Assembly: GCA_947846985.1 (NCBI GenBank)
Contig: CANTUZ010000009.1
Span: 1,860,001 to 1,924,000 of the forward strand
Source: Fratercula arctica
Taxonomy: Eukaryota; Chordata; Aves; Charadriiformes; Alcidae
Length of the DNA: 64,000 nt
Reading direction: 5' to 3'
Shown here: piece after piece, positions 1-13,600 of the stretch
Position numbering within the stretch: position 1 is the first letter of the stretch
Layout: each line of letters starts with the position of its first letter
The notes under the pieces: model-generated
Told to the model about the DNA's origin: nothing
The model's database searches: none
The model's input: the letters and a program-made list of their open reading frames with translations, nothing else
Position numbers and translations under genes: made by a program

Positions 1-1582
1 GTAATGGAGGCAGCCAGGACAAACAGAAGCGTGTCACAAAACCGCCACGGAATGGTCTATAAAGCAACGTAACTGCCTGAAGGGGCAGTTTTGACAAATG
101 AAGTACGACTGAAGTAAAAATCTGTAATCCCAGAAGATGCATGAAGGTTAATTTAAGATAATGAATTAATACATAGGCACTTCTAAACTCTTACAGCCAT
201 TTAATTCCTCCTAACAGATTACTACTTTTGTCTGTATTGGAAACTAATTTTAAGTGGTAACAACATTGTGCTTAAAGAATGACAAAAACCCAACAGGACT
301 ATTGTGCTTTCTAGAGTAACAAAGTACCAACAGCACAACACACATTCAGCTGTAGCAACTGTGCCCCTAATCTGCATCAGTTTCAACGTGACACAAAAGT
401 TCATAAATTTGTAAGATTACAGGTTATGAGGTTCTAAATTTAGAGAACAGGATTTTATTCTGTAAACACAATCCCTGTATCTTTCTTACAGATTAGTTTT
501 ATCTTCCTTATAAACATGTTATTGTTTAGTTAGCACCAACGGTGATACGGAGAAAGTCTTAAGATTGAAGATCATGAAAATACCACACTTAAAAGACTGA
601 CAATAATCTAATACATATATAAAACATAACCACAATGTCAATTGTGCTTTCTACAAAGCAAAGCTTATTGATGTTAAAGTTTATCCATACATTGGTAGAG
701 TTTAAGAAGATATTTAATAACTTGAGAAATAAGCTTGAATTTTACAAGAATAAAGTCGGCCAGTTTTCTTCTTTAGATTTCAAGACTGAAAATTTCATGT
801 CAAACTTGAACAGATTGAGCCTAACCAGGAAGCAGATGTATCCTTAATCCTGAAAAGAGGTTAAAAAGTTATCCTGCAATAAAGATACTGTGTCAATCAA
901 TACAGAAAACAAGTATTCTGAAGGTGCACCGTACTTGAAACAAGAGCACTGAGTCTCGAAGATAAAAAAGTGCACATAATATTAATATTGTGTAGTTCAG
1001 CCAATAACAACAAAAACCCCGGTAAAAAGCACAGCTTTTTATTTATTAAAAAACAATATGTCACAACACAGTAAGTCCCTGCCACTTCCACACTCACTGG
1101 AACTGTATTGTCCCACTTCAAATTTGGAGCAAATTTTGTTTGAACAACCCTTAGAACACCGCTTCATTTTTAATCTAAGATTATTAAATACCCGAAGTGC
1201 ACACATGCATATAATCAATTTCAGTTAAAAGACGCTCAATTCTTTGGGTGCAGACATTGGCTAAAGAGCTATTTTTAATAGTCGGACCCACCTGCCTTAC
1301 CACTGAGAGTGGTGTTATCACAATCAAGGACTCAAATGATCTAGTGACAGATCTAAATGTATGCTTCCGTGTCATTTTGAATAGCATTTTCAAGTTAGTG
1401 GAACATTCATTTTCTCAGGGCTGTATCACAGGCTTAAGCACACTGATGGATAACTCCAGCACTGGATCCTGTCCCCACAAATGAACACCCAGGGAAACAC
1501 AGGCTAACCTCTACCAAATACACGTCCCAGAACAGCCACATTTTGATCAGAATCAGTTTTGAGGGAATTAAAAAAAACTTAC
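1..1582 (-). other. PIAS1: PIAS1 intron 8 (partial)
   Basis: AT-rich intron sequence directly after the exon 8 donor, running off the left edge. The first bases after the donor are a T-rich run on the sense strand. I saw no SP-RING exon, no recognisable repeat and no structured RNA. Short open frames in both directions look random. Confidence 0.9.
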
Positions 1583-1656
1583 CGGACAAAGAAGAGAAAC
1601 TCTTAAGCTCGTTGTTGCTATTTCACTGTCTGGATCAGCAGTCAGTTTCTCTTTAA
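1583..1656 (-). CDS. PIAS1: PIAS1 coding exon 8 (residues 312-336); last exon in window
   Basis: This 74-nt exon starts after AAATAACAG and ends before GTAAGT, reading (I)[19 protein letters not shown] followed by SLLCP. The next PIAS1 residues (LGKMRL and the Cys/His ligands of the SP-RING) were not found in bases 1-1582 on the minus strand, so the next exon lies outside the window. The exon ends on a codon boundary. Confidence 0.96.
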
Positions 1657-4600
1657 CTGTTATTTGAAAGAAGAAAAGGTTTATTTCACAGCTGATTTAA
1701 AAACACGACAGAAATAAAACAAGCCTGAAACTGTGTGCTGAACTTTCAGTTTGACATATCTACTTGAAGCAAGCAGCAGTGACTATTTTTTCAGACTCAC
1801 ACAATAAACATGTAACGTATCTTTACTTTCTAGAAACATCCTAAATGACATTTAAGAAAGCAAAAAGCAGCAAAAGCTCATCTTAAACCAAATTCCCTAA
1901 AATATATTTATCCAGAGATATCTATTTTCATATACACGCAACTCTGTACTCACAAGTTATTTAAAATCTACCAAGATGAGCCACATAACTTGACTGTTAA
2001 CTTCAAGCACACTAAAAAAATGTTAGTAACCCCCACCCAGACAAGCACCACTGTAAACCCCTGAAATACTCATCAAGCAATCCTGTGATTTAAAACTGAA
2101 AAGCAAATGGAGAAATAGGAAATCAGAAGTGCCCTGACAAAATTTGTGTTTTAAATAACTGTAGTGAAATATTAGCACTACAGAGGTCTTTCGTCTCTAC
2201 CCATTCTCTACTTTTACTTACAAGGACTGTTTTATAAGCAGTCATTGGCTAAACAAACAAGTCGGTTCCATGGTTCCTCCTGCTCTATGAACTGGGCCTC
2301 CACCCTCATTCTCACCTGCGTACAACGAGCAGTAGCCACCTGGCCACTCTCGAGATGCTTGCGCGTTTAAATCAGACTGCGTTACACAAGCTAATGCCCA
2401 GCACAATACACCACTGGCTTTGTAGCATTTACTGGTGGGCTAATTTCTTCCCTTTTGGGGAAGGTCCTGTGCTGCGTATAACACACATTATCTGAGCATT
2501 AAAAGAGCATCACCAACAGCTGTCAGGTGCTGGTATTTTCACCCTCCCTGTGAAAAAAAAAGCATGCAGCAGTTTTTGCTTGCATTTTTATTACACGACC
2601 TTATACCAACACGTACTTGTCAGAGAAAACAATAAATTTGGAAGGGGGTTGGGAGGAGTATTGTGCTAGACGCTAGACACTAGACACTCTCTCTCCTGGA
2701 GCTCACCCCACAATACTGTGCCAAAGGAACAAAAACTGTGCTGATGGAGACTGTCCTCCAGCATGTCAGAATCAAGGTTCAGTATCAGGCATTAATTTGG
2801 CTTGCCCGAGGTACTGAATTGCCAGTTAACTATATAAATACAGTTGTTCTATTTTGAAGAAACAAAGCCAGTATGGCTGAACTGAAAGAGATTCTCTTGC
2901 ATTTTTCCCTTCACAGTGTCAACAGGGTTCCTGGACTGGCTCCTAGTACAAACAAAAGCCTCTGAGTCTTTGAATTGGAACTGAATACAAAGAACACCAC
3001 TATCAGATTCTCAAAACTCAGAGAATTGTAGGAAGTCCAAACCTCAGTTAGTACAGTCCTATTTCAAATCTCCTTTTACAAAGGAAAAGCTATTTTTCCT
3101 TTTTAAATAAGTAGTACATCAGACATACTTAGTGCTCTAGAATGGTCAGGGTTCCGTATTCCTTTTGCTCGCAACCTCTGCAGTAACACCGTGGAGGACA
3201 GCTGCTTCACAAGATAGACTGCCATGGAATAGTTCTAGAAAACAGAACAAAAGATCAAAGTAAAAACTGTTTTAATCAAAAGACAGCTTGCATTTTATAC
3301 AATGCTTGCGCTATTTGTTATGTGATTACAGGGCACTGTGTTTCTAAAGCAGTTACAAGACTTCAGATGGCAAAACTTTCAGACTGGAGAAAACCCACCA
3401 TGCTTCAGAAAGTTCATAGGGCTAGAGTTTTAGGGATGCAACAAGAGTGACTTTACGCTTCACTGAGATCATGTTTAGCTGCAAATCAAGCCATTAAAAG
3501 AGCATTTAGGACACTTCTGGAAGCTTTACATCTAACTTGGGGCATGCAGTCTACAGCCCATTTGAGAAGGGTAATTTTCCATCAATAATGTTAGGTACTG
3601 CAGTTGTGTCAATACATTTAAGGGAAGCTGTCAGGTCAAGTATGACCAGAATTTTTATTTTATTTTTTTTAATAGAAGCTTATTTCATTTTCAAAGTATG
3701 AAAATCAGCAGCGATGCCTCTTCAAAAGCAATACATAAAAAGATCCATCATCTGCTATATTTCCTACTCAGTCTGGAAGCGCTGCTCAACTTTCTCTTAT
3801 CTTCTTGCACTTACTGTCTACAAAATGCTAACGTTACTCCACTGGCGAGGCCTAACAGAAGTAAAGCAGTTAGAGAGTTCAAGAGTTCAGTGGGACCAAG
3901 ATGTACACTAGTGAATTTAGCCAGACCGGGCAAGAAATCACCACTCCCAACTGTCCGTCCTTCCCCTCTGGAGGAGGTTAGGTCACTTCCCCCCATCAGT
4001 CTCAACAGAACAGACCATGCAAATGTTCCTTACCGGTGTCAGCAAAAAGCCACGGACGCTCGCTTCTGCCACCACAGAAAATAATTTGGCAGAGAAGCAG
4101 GTCAGATGCAGACGGAACATGGACTCTGCCAGCTCCCCTGTGAGCGGGGTAAGGCTTCCCTCCAGGGACGAGCAGGAGTGGCAGAGTGCTCTTCCTGGCA
4201 TTGCTAACTCATTTCAAACCACAGCCTGAGATTTCTGAAGCTCTCATTTTTCTTGTAAGCTACTAACAACAGCAGGTAATAACTGTCTTTCTAAAAATGT
4301 GATATTGTACTATGCATTCATCAGCAACACCCCTCTCTCCTCCCCACCCCCAAAATGAAACGGACAGAATTTGTGTTCTCACATTAGGCTACATCAATTA
4401 CTTTTTGATATAAACACTATTCACTAAACCTGTAGCCACACTCATAGGCTTTAAATTGAAAAATGAAATTCTTCCCCCAGCAAATGCCATGTATGTTTCC
4501 ACTTACAAAACAAACAAAAAATCCACACAGTTGTGACACCTACCATTATTTAGGATGCCACCAGAACCCAAAGATGGGATCTCAGTAATACATCTTACCA

Positions 4601-7600
4601 TAAAATTACACAAATTGAAATACCATCAGAAACACCACATTTTAAATATTTCATTCTTACAATAAATGCTTTTCACATCGTTAAAAACCACTATTGCTTT
4701 AACTTGTTTGTTTAATGCCTCAATTAGTATAGAAGTTAGAAAAATGGTAATTAACATTGTGAAATTATTTACCGACAGCTTGAATCTACAAAGCTAGGAA
4801 CTTGCCCAAGGCATCTTGTACAGAAGGCTCTTGAAATAGATTGTGTAAAAATCACACTTATGACTTCAGGAAAGGTAGAGTGCACCAGTTGAGACATGCA
4901 ACTGACTCTTAAGGGAAGGGGAGGAGAAGAATTCAATTTCACATTACACAGGCATATCCAAGTATAAAATAATTCCTCAAATTTAACTGTCAAGGTCTCA
5001 AATAATCACGTTGGGAAGCATTACACCTCATAAGTAGGGAAGTTCTCACCAGCACCTAATTCTCATGAAATCTACTACAAATTTACCACTACCTTTAGTT
5101 TTCTATTGTAAGCCAGAAGTCAGCCAATAGGGGGTTTATAACTGAAACATCTATGAAGCCTGAGAAACTAGCTAGCTCGCGAGAGACTAGCTTACAGTCC
5201 ACACAGACTTGTGACATTTCTTTTCCCTAAATCCTCACTGGTATTCTTAAGCAAAAGTGTAGAGCTGTATTCAGAGCAATAACCGGGATTAATCAACTTG
5301 CGTGTAGGGACTTCTACAGTGTAAACCAAAACAGGTTCATTTTTAAATGCTTATTTCCGATACCTGCAGCTCTCATTAGATAGAAGAAGGTTTTTAAAAA
5401 AATCATTCAACCATCATTTATTCTATAATCTCAATGGAGACTGTTTTACGCTCCACAAGAAATCCATCATGAAATACCACCGTGATGTTTTATAACTGGC
5501 TATTGTGCATGATTGGGCTGTAAGCATTTTTCCACGCTGGTTCAGGAATCCTGGCCTTTGCGCACTGACAAATTCTTGGACAAGGTTTCACCTCAGGACA
5601 ATTCTTGGGACTTCTAAAAACAGGATGGTTGCAATTGCAAAGCCACCGTTTTTCAAGTACATGCTGACTCTATAATGCATATATGGCAAGGGTTTTTTTG
5701 CCATCAGTGAAAGGAGTGCACTAATTCACAGACTAATTTATTGAAGTAACTTTTTGCAGCATGTTCCAGATTTAATTAGTACAGTGGAACATCAGCAATT
5801 TTATAATACCAATGGTAACATTCTCCCCACAGACAAAAAAGTTATAAAAACATGACTTTTTAAATATTAAGTATAAGGATAGCAGTTGTGAGAACAGAAA
5901 TATAAAAGAGGCGAATTAAATCTCCTGGGCCCTGCCGAGTTGCTGTGCTTTGTGGCCACATTTACGCGGCTATAAAAGACCACTCTGTACTGAATGTCAC
6001 GTGCTAGTTACAAGTTGAAGCCAAGATAAGGCTTTTTTTTTGTTTTGTCAAGTCCCTAAAATCAGGAAAAGCTTAAGGTCTGAAGTTAAGACAAACAAAC
6101 AAACAAACATTTTATGGGATGTCCTGATATTATTGTCTGAGCCCTCAGTGAGTCACAAAGGGAAGTGGGTGGGGGGTGAAGAGGGAGAGACCACACCAAA
6201 AAACCTGAGGGCTACCGATCTAAGGGAGCATGTCCTATCTGCCTAGTGTAAAGTAACACCATCAAAAGAAGGAACAGCCTACTGCTAAACCATGAAGTAT
6301 TTTCTGCACAATTAAACTTGCTTATCTTTCAAATCTTTCAAACAGATGCCAGAGCAGAAACTAATAAGCTTTAGACAGCATTATGTACAAAAGTTACTTA
6401 CTCTTCCAATTTCTGCAGTCCATGAAACAACGATTGTGTTTGGTACCGTCGTAGATAATCTGACGAGTGAGGTAATGTTGATTGGTCGGCTAGGTCGCTT
6501 TGGTTCAACACCATTTTTGGTTGGTGGAAGATAGCCCTAGAAATCAAAGTATTTTTTCCCCTCAGCAAAACAAAAACTAAATGCTGCTTTTGCCTTCTTC
6601 CCCTCTCACCACAACCCTGCCCCAATAAAAGTTGTGTCTCACCCGAACCAGGCTCCCTCTTCAATTTAAAGACATATATACATATATACATACACAAACA
6701 CACATACATATATATCTATATCTACCTCAGACAATAAAGTATCAGGTATTTTACAGGCCCTTTCTCCTTATACAGAGTCTCGCACTTTCCAAATCCTAAC
6801 CCTGCCCACTGGCATATGAAAAGGCACCCTTTGCCACCTCTCCTTTCTCCGTACTGCTATGCAGCCTGCCTGGCTGACATCGCCCAGTCTAATCCAGCGT
6901 GCTGCCCCAGTACTGTAAAGTGGCTTTTTTCTCTTTAGTCCTCTTGGTCAGTGATGGTTTACTCCCTGCACAGACAACCCCCAAAACAGAGTCAAATTTC
7001 AGCCAGACTCGCTGGATGTTCGTCAAACATAAAAATTTACTGTCGCTTTTTTGAGAATAAATGTTTTGGATTTACTTTACGGTCTCCTGAGAAACAATTT
7101 ACTTAACTATCTTTTCCATTCATCTATCCATCTTCATTCAAATGCTCCAAAATGTGAAAATAAAAGTTAGGATAAATTCTCAGGCTAATTTCTGAGAGAC
7201 AGTTCCTAATAATGCTATCCAATTATGTATATCAAAATAACATCTTACTTACTGGAAGGCTGCATGGTTTCCCATTCACTTTCACACACAGATTGGGTGG
7301 GAAGTGATCTTCTTGTGGACAACTGGTTTCTGATAAACAAAACCTAAAAGCAAAGAGCTTCCATCATCTTTCACTTCTAATGTGATTTAAACCACCTCTT
7401 CCTAGAAGGAATTTTTTTTTCCACTGAGTTACCATAGCATAACAAATCTTGCTAGACACCCAAATTAGCTGCAGGAAAGCCCCCCAAAATTACAGGTTTG
7501 GATCAAGATAGCTGTAGGCTCCTCCTCAGATTTCTTCAATTCCTCAGACTGACTGACACATTCAGATACGCTGGTTCCTGTTTCAAAAGACAGATCACCC

Positions 7601-10600
7601 AAATTTCTTTCCTACCATTTCTCCAGCCTGACCTCTTGATACAAGACCTGGGTTTCACAAAGGACAAAACATACAGTGTTCTTCAGTTGTCCCTCCTCTG
7701 ACTTCAATCAACCAGCCAGCTGTTCAGCCACAGCATCAAACGCTATCCTCATGCCTATGTCAAGCCTATTACTTAAGTTCAGACAGTTTTATTTATTTAC
7801 TTAAGTTCAGACAGGCTTATTTGCTGCTGGAACCAAAGAAAGACACACCCTTCCTTGCCCTACGAAATGCGTGTAGGCCAAGCTCGCGGACAATAGGCAT
7901 TCAAATGACCAAAAAGAGCCTCTCAACTCAACTGGATTTCTTCCAGGGGACCTGCCTCGTCCACACAAATGTACCATCACATCAGGGCATAGCTATTCAA
8001 CCCAGCTGAGCCTAAAAGGCTGCTGCTCTCAAAAAGGGGGAGCTACCTTCTGTCCCTGTCTTCCCTCATCCCTTTGTCCAGCTGACCCCACACCGAGCCA
8101 ACCCAACTGCTGACCAGCAGAAGGCATCCTAACAAGCAAGACCCAAAAGCAATCGCTTGCCGTCTGGCGAGTTAACAGCTCACCATGCAGACATGACTGG
8201 GGGGGTGAAAGGCAAAACAGCCATTTTTGCCAGGAGCAAGCTCTGAAATCAGCTCACAGCCCTGCAGAGTTAACAGGGATACATAGGATTTAACCAACTT
8301 ACAATACATTTGTCAAAACCACTAAAATAAGCAACAGGTTAAAGACCCAGTCTAGTGATTCCCAAAGTTTTGCCTCCCGTTGCCTAAAGAAAAGTAGACC
8401 TTGGGTCACCATGCCCAGGAAACACTCTGACATCTCTGGTAGGAAAAATAACCGTCCCTGCACGTAGATTTTGAAGGCCCAGGCACCTGGAATCTGACTG
8501 ACATAGAGATAAAAAATGGAGCATACGGACAATCTAAAATAATGACTTGAAGAAAATCAGCTGGCTATACAGCTAGAGTACATGCAGTATTTTGACACAC
8601 CAGATATCAGGCCACCAGCAACTTCAGGAAAGCTGCATATAACAAGGACAAGCAGCTAAGCCTGCCCTTTTCAAAGCAGCCACAAGCTTTTCTCAAGAAA
8701 ACAACAGGAGGAGATTCTTCTCCATAAGGGAAAGCCCGACCTGCTGGGGAGCATGTATCGGATACATTTTAAAAAACAACGGCATTAAGAACAGGCAATA
8801 CAAATACATACCTTAGCTGGACCTGTACTGTGAAGTCACATTTGGTCCCAGAAATGTCCCTAGAAACAACAGAACACAGGTTAAAACATACTGTTTATAC
8901 AACAGGTTCATCAGTATTTTGTCAGAGCTGTAATTTCAATGTATGTAAACCATACTCTCCAGTAAATATAATGTATCCCACACTTTCCTTCTCCTGGTCA
9001 GTCAAAATACCACTGTGTTTGTCAAGACACACTAAAAGTTACACTTTTTACTTTTCAAGGTAAATAAATCAATTACATTCTCATGTGACCTCAACTATTT
9101 CCTTTTTTTTTTTTTTTGCATGCTATAAAGAAAATTCTGATGGGTCACTATGACGTACCATCTTATATAGTGAATAAACATAGAACTCAACAAAGGATGT
9201 GACTGATGGTGAGAAAGGGCTGCAGGAAGGAGAGTTATGTATTTGTACAGCACTTAGTGCAAGAGAAACCTGCCCAATGCTCACTGGACAGTGGTGGTAT
9301 TTAATTCCCTCTTCCTCACCCTTTTCCTCTCCATCCGCTTACATACAAAGGAAAAAAGAATTCCCCCAAAAAGTGTTCTCTGAGGCACTACACACACATC
9401 TGTGTTCTTTGGATCACATTTGAAATGAAAGATACAGTAAGCTAGCTCCTTTTAAATTTATTTATGTTTAAAAATACTGTATTACTGATCAAACTCACTC
9501 ACATTGAACTGCTGATTTGCTGCACTTGTTGTGGCGTCAGTGCAAATGCAAAGCAGGTTTCTCGAAATCGCTGACTATTATCTGATGCTAGAAGAAAACA
9601 AGAGATCATCACTTTAAAACCAGCAAATAGTGAATAATTAACAGAACGGTCTCCTTTCATTAAAGTGTCTACATATATATATACAGACATTTTTATAGCA
9701 AGCCCAATAGACTGACACACATCTGTTTCTGTAAACAATTTTAGAGCCAACAAGAAAGCTGCCATTTAAACCCTCCTGTAAATAAAAATACAATAAACAA
9801 ACTTTATATGCATATAAAGTATACATTAAAAAACCTGATACAGATAACAGCAAAGCTGAGACAAATCAACTTAAGACTTTCTGTCAGTCATGGTAACTTA
9901 ACACTACATGCTTTTTAATATTAAAGAATTGTTAGTAATTCTCATAAATCATTTTTTTATTTCCTTTAACATACAAGGTCATGGATTAGTCTGTGAAAAT
10001 ATACAGAGTGACTGAGAAGTACAACACATGCCATTTCTCACGTTTCAGTAAGATATTTTATGGACTTAAATGCACCAAATACATAATATGCAAACAATAC
10101 AGGAGATAGGCAATACAAAATCTGGTTTTAAAGTCCTTCAACTCTGTGCCACAGTGCTCCATAACAAAAAACCTCACCAGTATGTATGAATTAATGCACC
10201 TGCTGTAAAACCAAAGAAATGTTAAACATCTCCAAAACAGTGCTTATATCTAAAATACATCCCTGCACCAGGGCTACAGGCACCACTGCAGTACAGAACC
10301 ATACACAATGGCAATGAAAATGCTTTCTAAAAAAATTCAATAAAATAAAAAAAAAAGAAGCATCTCCCCAGAGAACTGTTCAATATCATCATCAACACAT
10401 GTATTGAAGTGAAAGTTGTAGGAAGTTTGCCATTCAATTTCATTATTCTTAATAATTTCGTAAGGTTATGAATAACTATTTTGTCTGTTAAACACTCAAT
10501 AAATTTATCATTTTTTGTTTTACTATAATATACTTCCTGACTCATCCTTGAGTGACAGATGAGTGAATACTTCAGGGTGATACTTCAGATATTTTGTTAA

Positions 10601-13600
10601 AAACAGCATGTGGTAGGTTGGAACCAACAATAGAATAGACATTGATTTAGTATAAATATTAACAGCAGCAATCTCACAAAATTACATTTATATCTTTCTT
10701 GCTGACAATGCTATGAGATCTGTACATTTTATCACATTATATGCAACAACCACATGCAGTTCATTATCAGTTGCTCTAAAGGTAGATGGGTAAGAATAGG
10801 TAATATATACCAAACAGCAACTTTTGTGAAAATACTAACAATAATAAATCTTTTTAAAAGCATCATGTTATATAAAGAACTTTTCCTATGCATGTACTTC
10901 CTTTTTTTTTTTCCCAATAATAAGTTCTACTGTAATGTCCAAAAGCACCACCTGGGCTAGGGTGCAGCATGCAGCCTCAAGTTATTGTTTTGTTAGACAC
11001 TCATGCCTACAGTATCCCACATCTATTTTTATTTTAATACATTTTCAATTAAATTTCTTCAAACGAGAAACACGCAGGGCTTCAGATGGCAGCCACTCAT
11101 GTTATCATAATGTCAAAATTTGCAGGAAATAGAAACGCAATGCATACAATTAACAATAAAAATCTGTTATAATATTTAGTCTTTAATATAATTTTAAACC
11201 TACTTTTAGTTATAAATGGAAATATCAGAATTATATACTGCAATCAACAAAAGATGAATTAGCAGCAGATCAGACAAGTGAATGAAATCCAAGTTATTAT
11301 TTCATATTTTTACATGGTTAAAGGTGGTTTTCATCTGCTGGCTTTATTTTCCTCCCATGTATTATTTGCTTTACACTAGAAATTGTCAGTTCTGGCTCTA
11401 TCAGAGAAGTTCTGGAAGGTGTTTGCAAACAGTTGTTGTGAACTCCAGCACCTTTGATTGAAGAACAAGGCTGCTGAACATTTAACTACCGCTACCTTCA
11501 TTTAAAACTTAATTATCCAAAGAAGTTAAACAGCAATCATCAAAAAAATGTCTAAATCCAGATTTCCCAAGCAATCTTTCTCCCTTTCAGCGTCTCATCT
11601 TTTTGCCTGTTTTGGTTTTGCAGCATCCGCAATTTGAAGGTAAGAATCGAGCAGGGAATATGGATTTTTGCAAGCGTTAGAAAGAAGGGAGGAGCAAAAT
11701 AACTGTTAGCAAAGGTCCCAAAATTCAATCCCTTTTCCTCTGTTCGTTCCTGGTTGGTATTAATGCCAGACTTATTTTTGCTAAACAGTATTATGTGATC
11801 CTGAAAAGTGGGTTTCTAACTTCTATAATTCAGTTTCATTATGCCCTTGCATTGGCCAAATTCAAGCATTACACATTAAAATGGCAGAAACCGAAAAAGT
11901 ACGTTCTTCAGTGCCGCCATGGGAGCTCTCCTAATTCCAGTTTTCTTCATGAGCTATAGTTCTAGCACTTTTACAGTAAGACAGTAAATAGCCTCTGCCT
12001 GAATCAAAAATTTTTGCCACAGAAATAGCCACTTCAAACTGATCACTGTGAAAATACCGCAGAAATCTGAGCATTATGAATAACTGCGTCGTGCACAGTG
12101 CAGTTAAGGTATTTACTTTTAACTAGAACTCACCTAAAATGACAAAGGCAAGGAAGAAGGCTTTGGGGTTGAGGGGAGGCTGGTTGGTTGGTTTTAACAC
12201 TATCAGCTTAGACTAAAAATAAAAAGGCCTCCAACGTTTCTTCTTATGCTGGCTATTAACTTCATATGCACTCGTCTTAATAACTGTAAGCAAAAGTCTA
12301 TGATCAATGGTCCCTGGTGATGGGAGATGAACTTCATCACATGCTGCTTGATCTTTTCTTAGCTGTGAAACAGCATTAATATACACACGCTGTGTTTTCA
12401 ATATATTGCTTTTGTGTACAAGCAATCATTGTGATTACTGTGGGAGCACGGCCAAATTGCAAAGGAGGAAGAAACAACTTGTTAATTAGGCAAAGATGAT
12501 CCAAAAGCCAATCAAAAGACTTCAAAACTCTTGACAGATTGAGCAGTACAGAGAAAGACAGAGAAGAAGATACGTTACTCTAAATTAAGAGTGCGACAGC
12601 CAGGCTCTTGAACTAGTATTAGGATACAGCTCTGCCCCTTGGACATTCAACTACCAACCAGGAAAAGAGCAATTTTAAACCCCAATTGCCCAATTCAGTA
12701 TGTACTACCATAAGCAAGTCTAACCTTTCGGTACAAGCACATTTCAGCCTTCAACATAAAGACATAATTTTAATCTTTACATTCAGCACAATACTAAGAA
12801 ATGGCAAGAACAAACTATGCAAAGAATAAGCATAATCAGTTTAACCCAGACACAAAACAATTTGCAAAAGAGGTGAGGAATGACAGTGAAAACACTAGGC
12901 TACGACACTGAAAGCACACTTAAATTTTACACAGGCTGTGGTGGTTAAAAGCGTTACTTCCATTCTCTATCTTTCCACCAAGATCCCACGATTGCCACTT
13001 GACACCAAGATACCAGCACAACCTCCCACCCGCCCGCGCTGGGGGGAACCCGCTCCCTGCGCCCCAGCGGCGTCCCCAGCCCGGCCGCCGAACGAGAGGG
13101 AGGGCAAACCATGCCCTCCAGTTGCAAAATCACGGCAAGTCATTCCAAGCAAAGGTCAGTCATATACGGCGAGGAAAATCCAACAGCTTCATAATGACTC
13201 TGCCATACTTCAAAGCCAACCATCCATTTATTTTGCTGCCTCCTGTCCTATTGCAAACCAAAGCCCTGAGGGGGTTTGTCTTGGGGGCGACGGGGACACG
13301 GAAGGGGATGGCCAGGGAGCAGGACCTCAGCTGCCTGTCTGGATCTTGCCTGGGAGGAAGGGAGATATGTGGCAAACAAAACCAAAAGGATCCTCTAGAA
13401 GGGAGATAAATTTTTTTCTTTGTGGTTTTCTCTAATTTTCTCCCATATGTTTTGGCACAATCTTTTTATATCCGCATCTATCATTTCTAGATCCACTTAT
13501 CCTACAAACGATGCATGAAAATTTCAATAAAACACATTAAACAGAGTTAATTTAGCAGCTTCACTATTAAATACTAAGCTTCCAAGCTCATCTATGACTA

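Noticed and set aside
1..1582. Search for the SP-RING (MIZ finger) exon of PIAS1
   Set aside because: No minus-strand stretch encodes the expected Cys/His finger; the exon must lie beyond the window.
3698..4084. 128-codon plus-strand frame in intron 6
   Set aside because: Antisense to PIAS1, no recognisable homology and overlapped by open frames in other phases.
12938..13435. 165-codon plus-strand frame in intron 2
   Set aside because: It spans the CpG-rich patch where stops are rare, and its product has no recognisable domain. The patch itself is kept as a finding.
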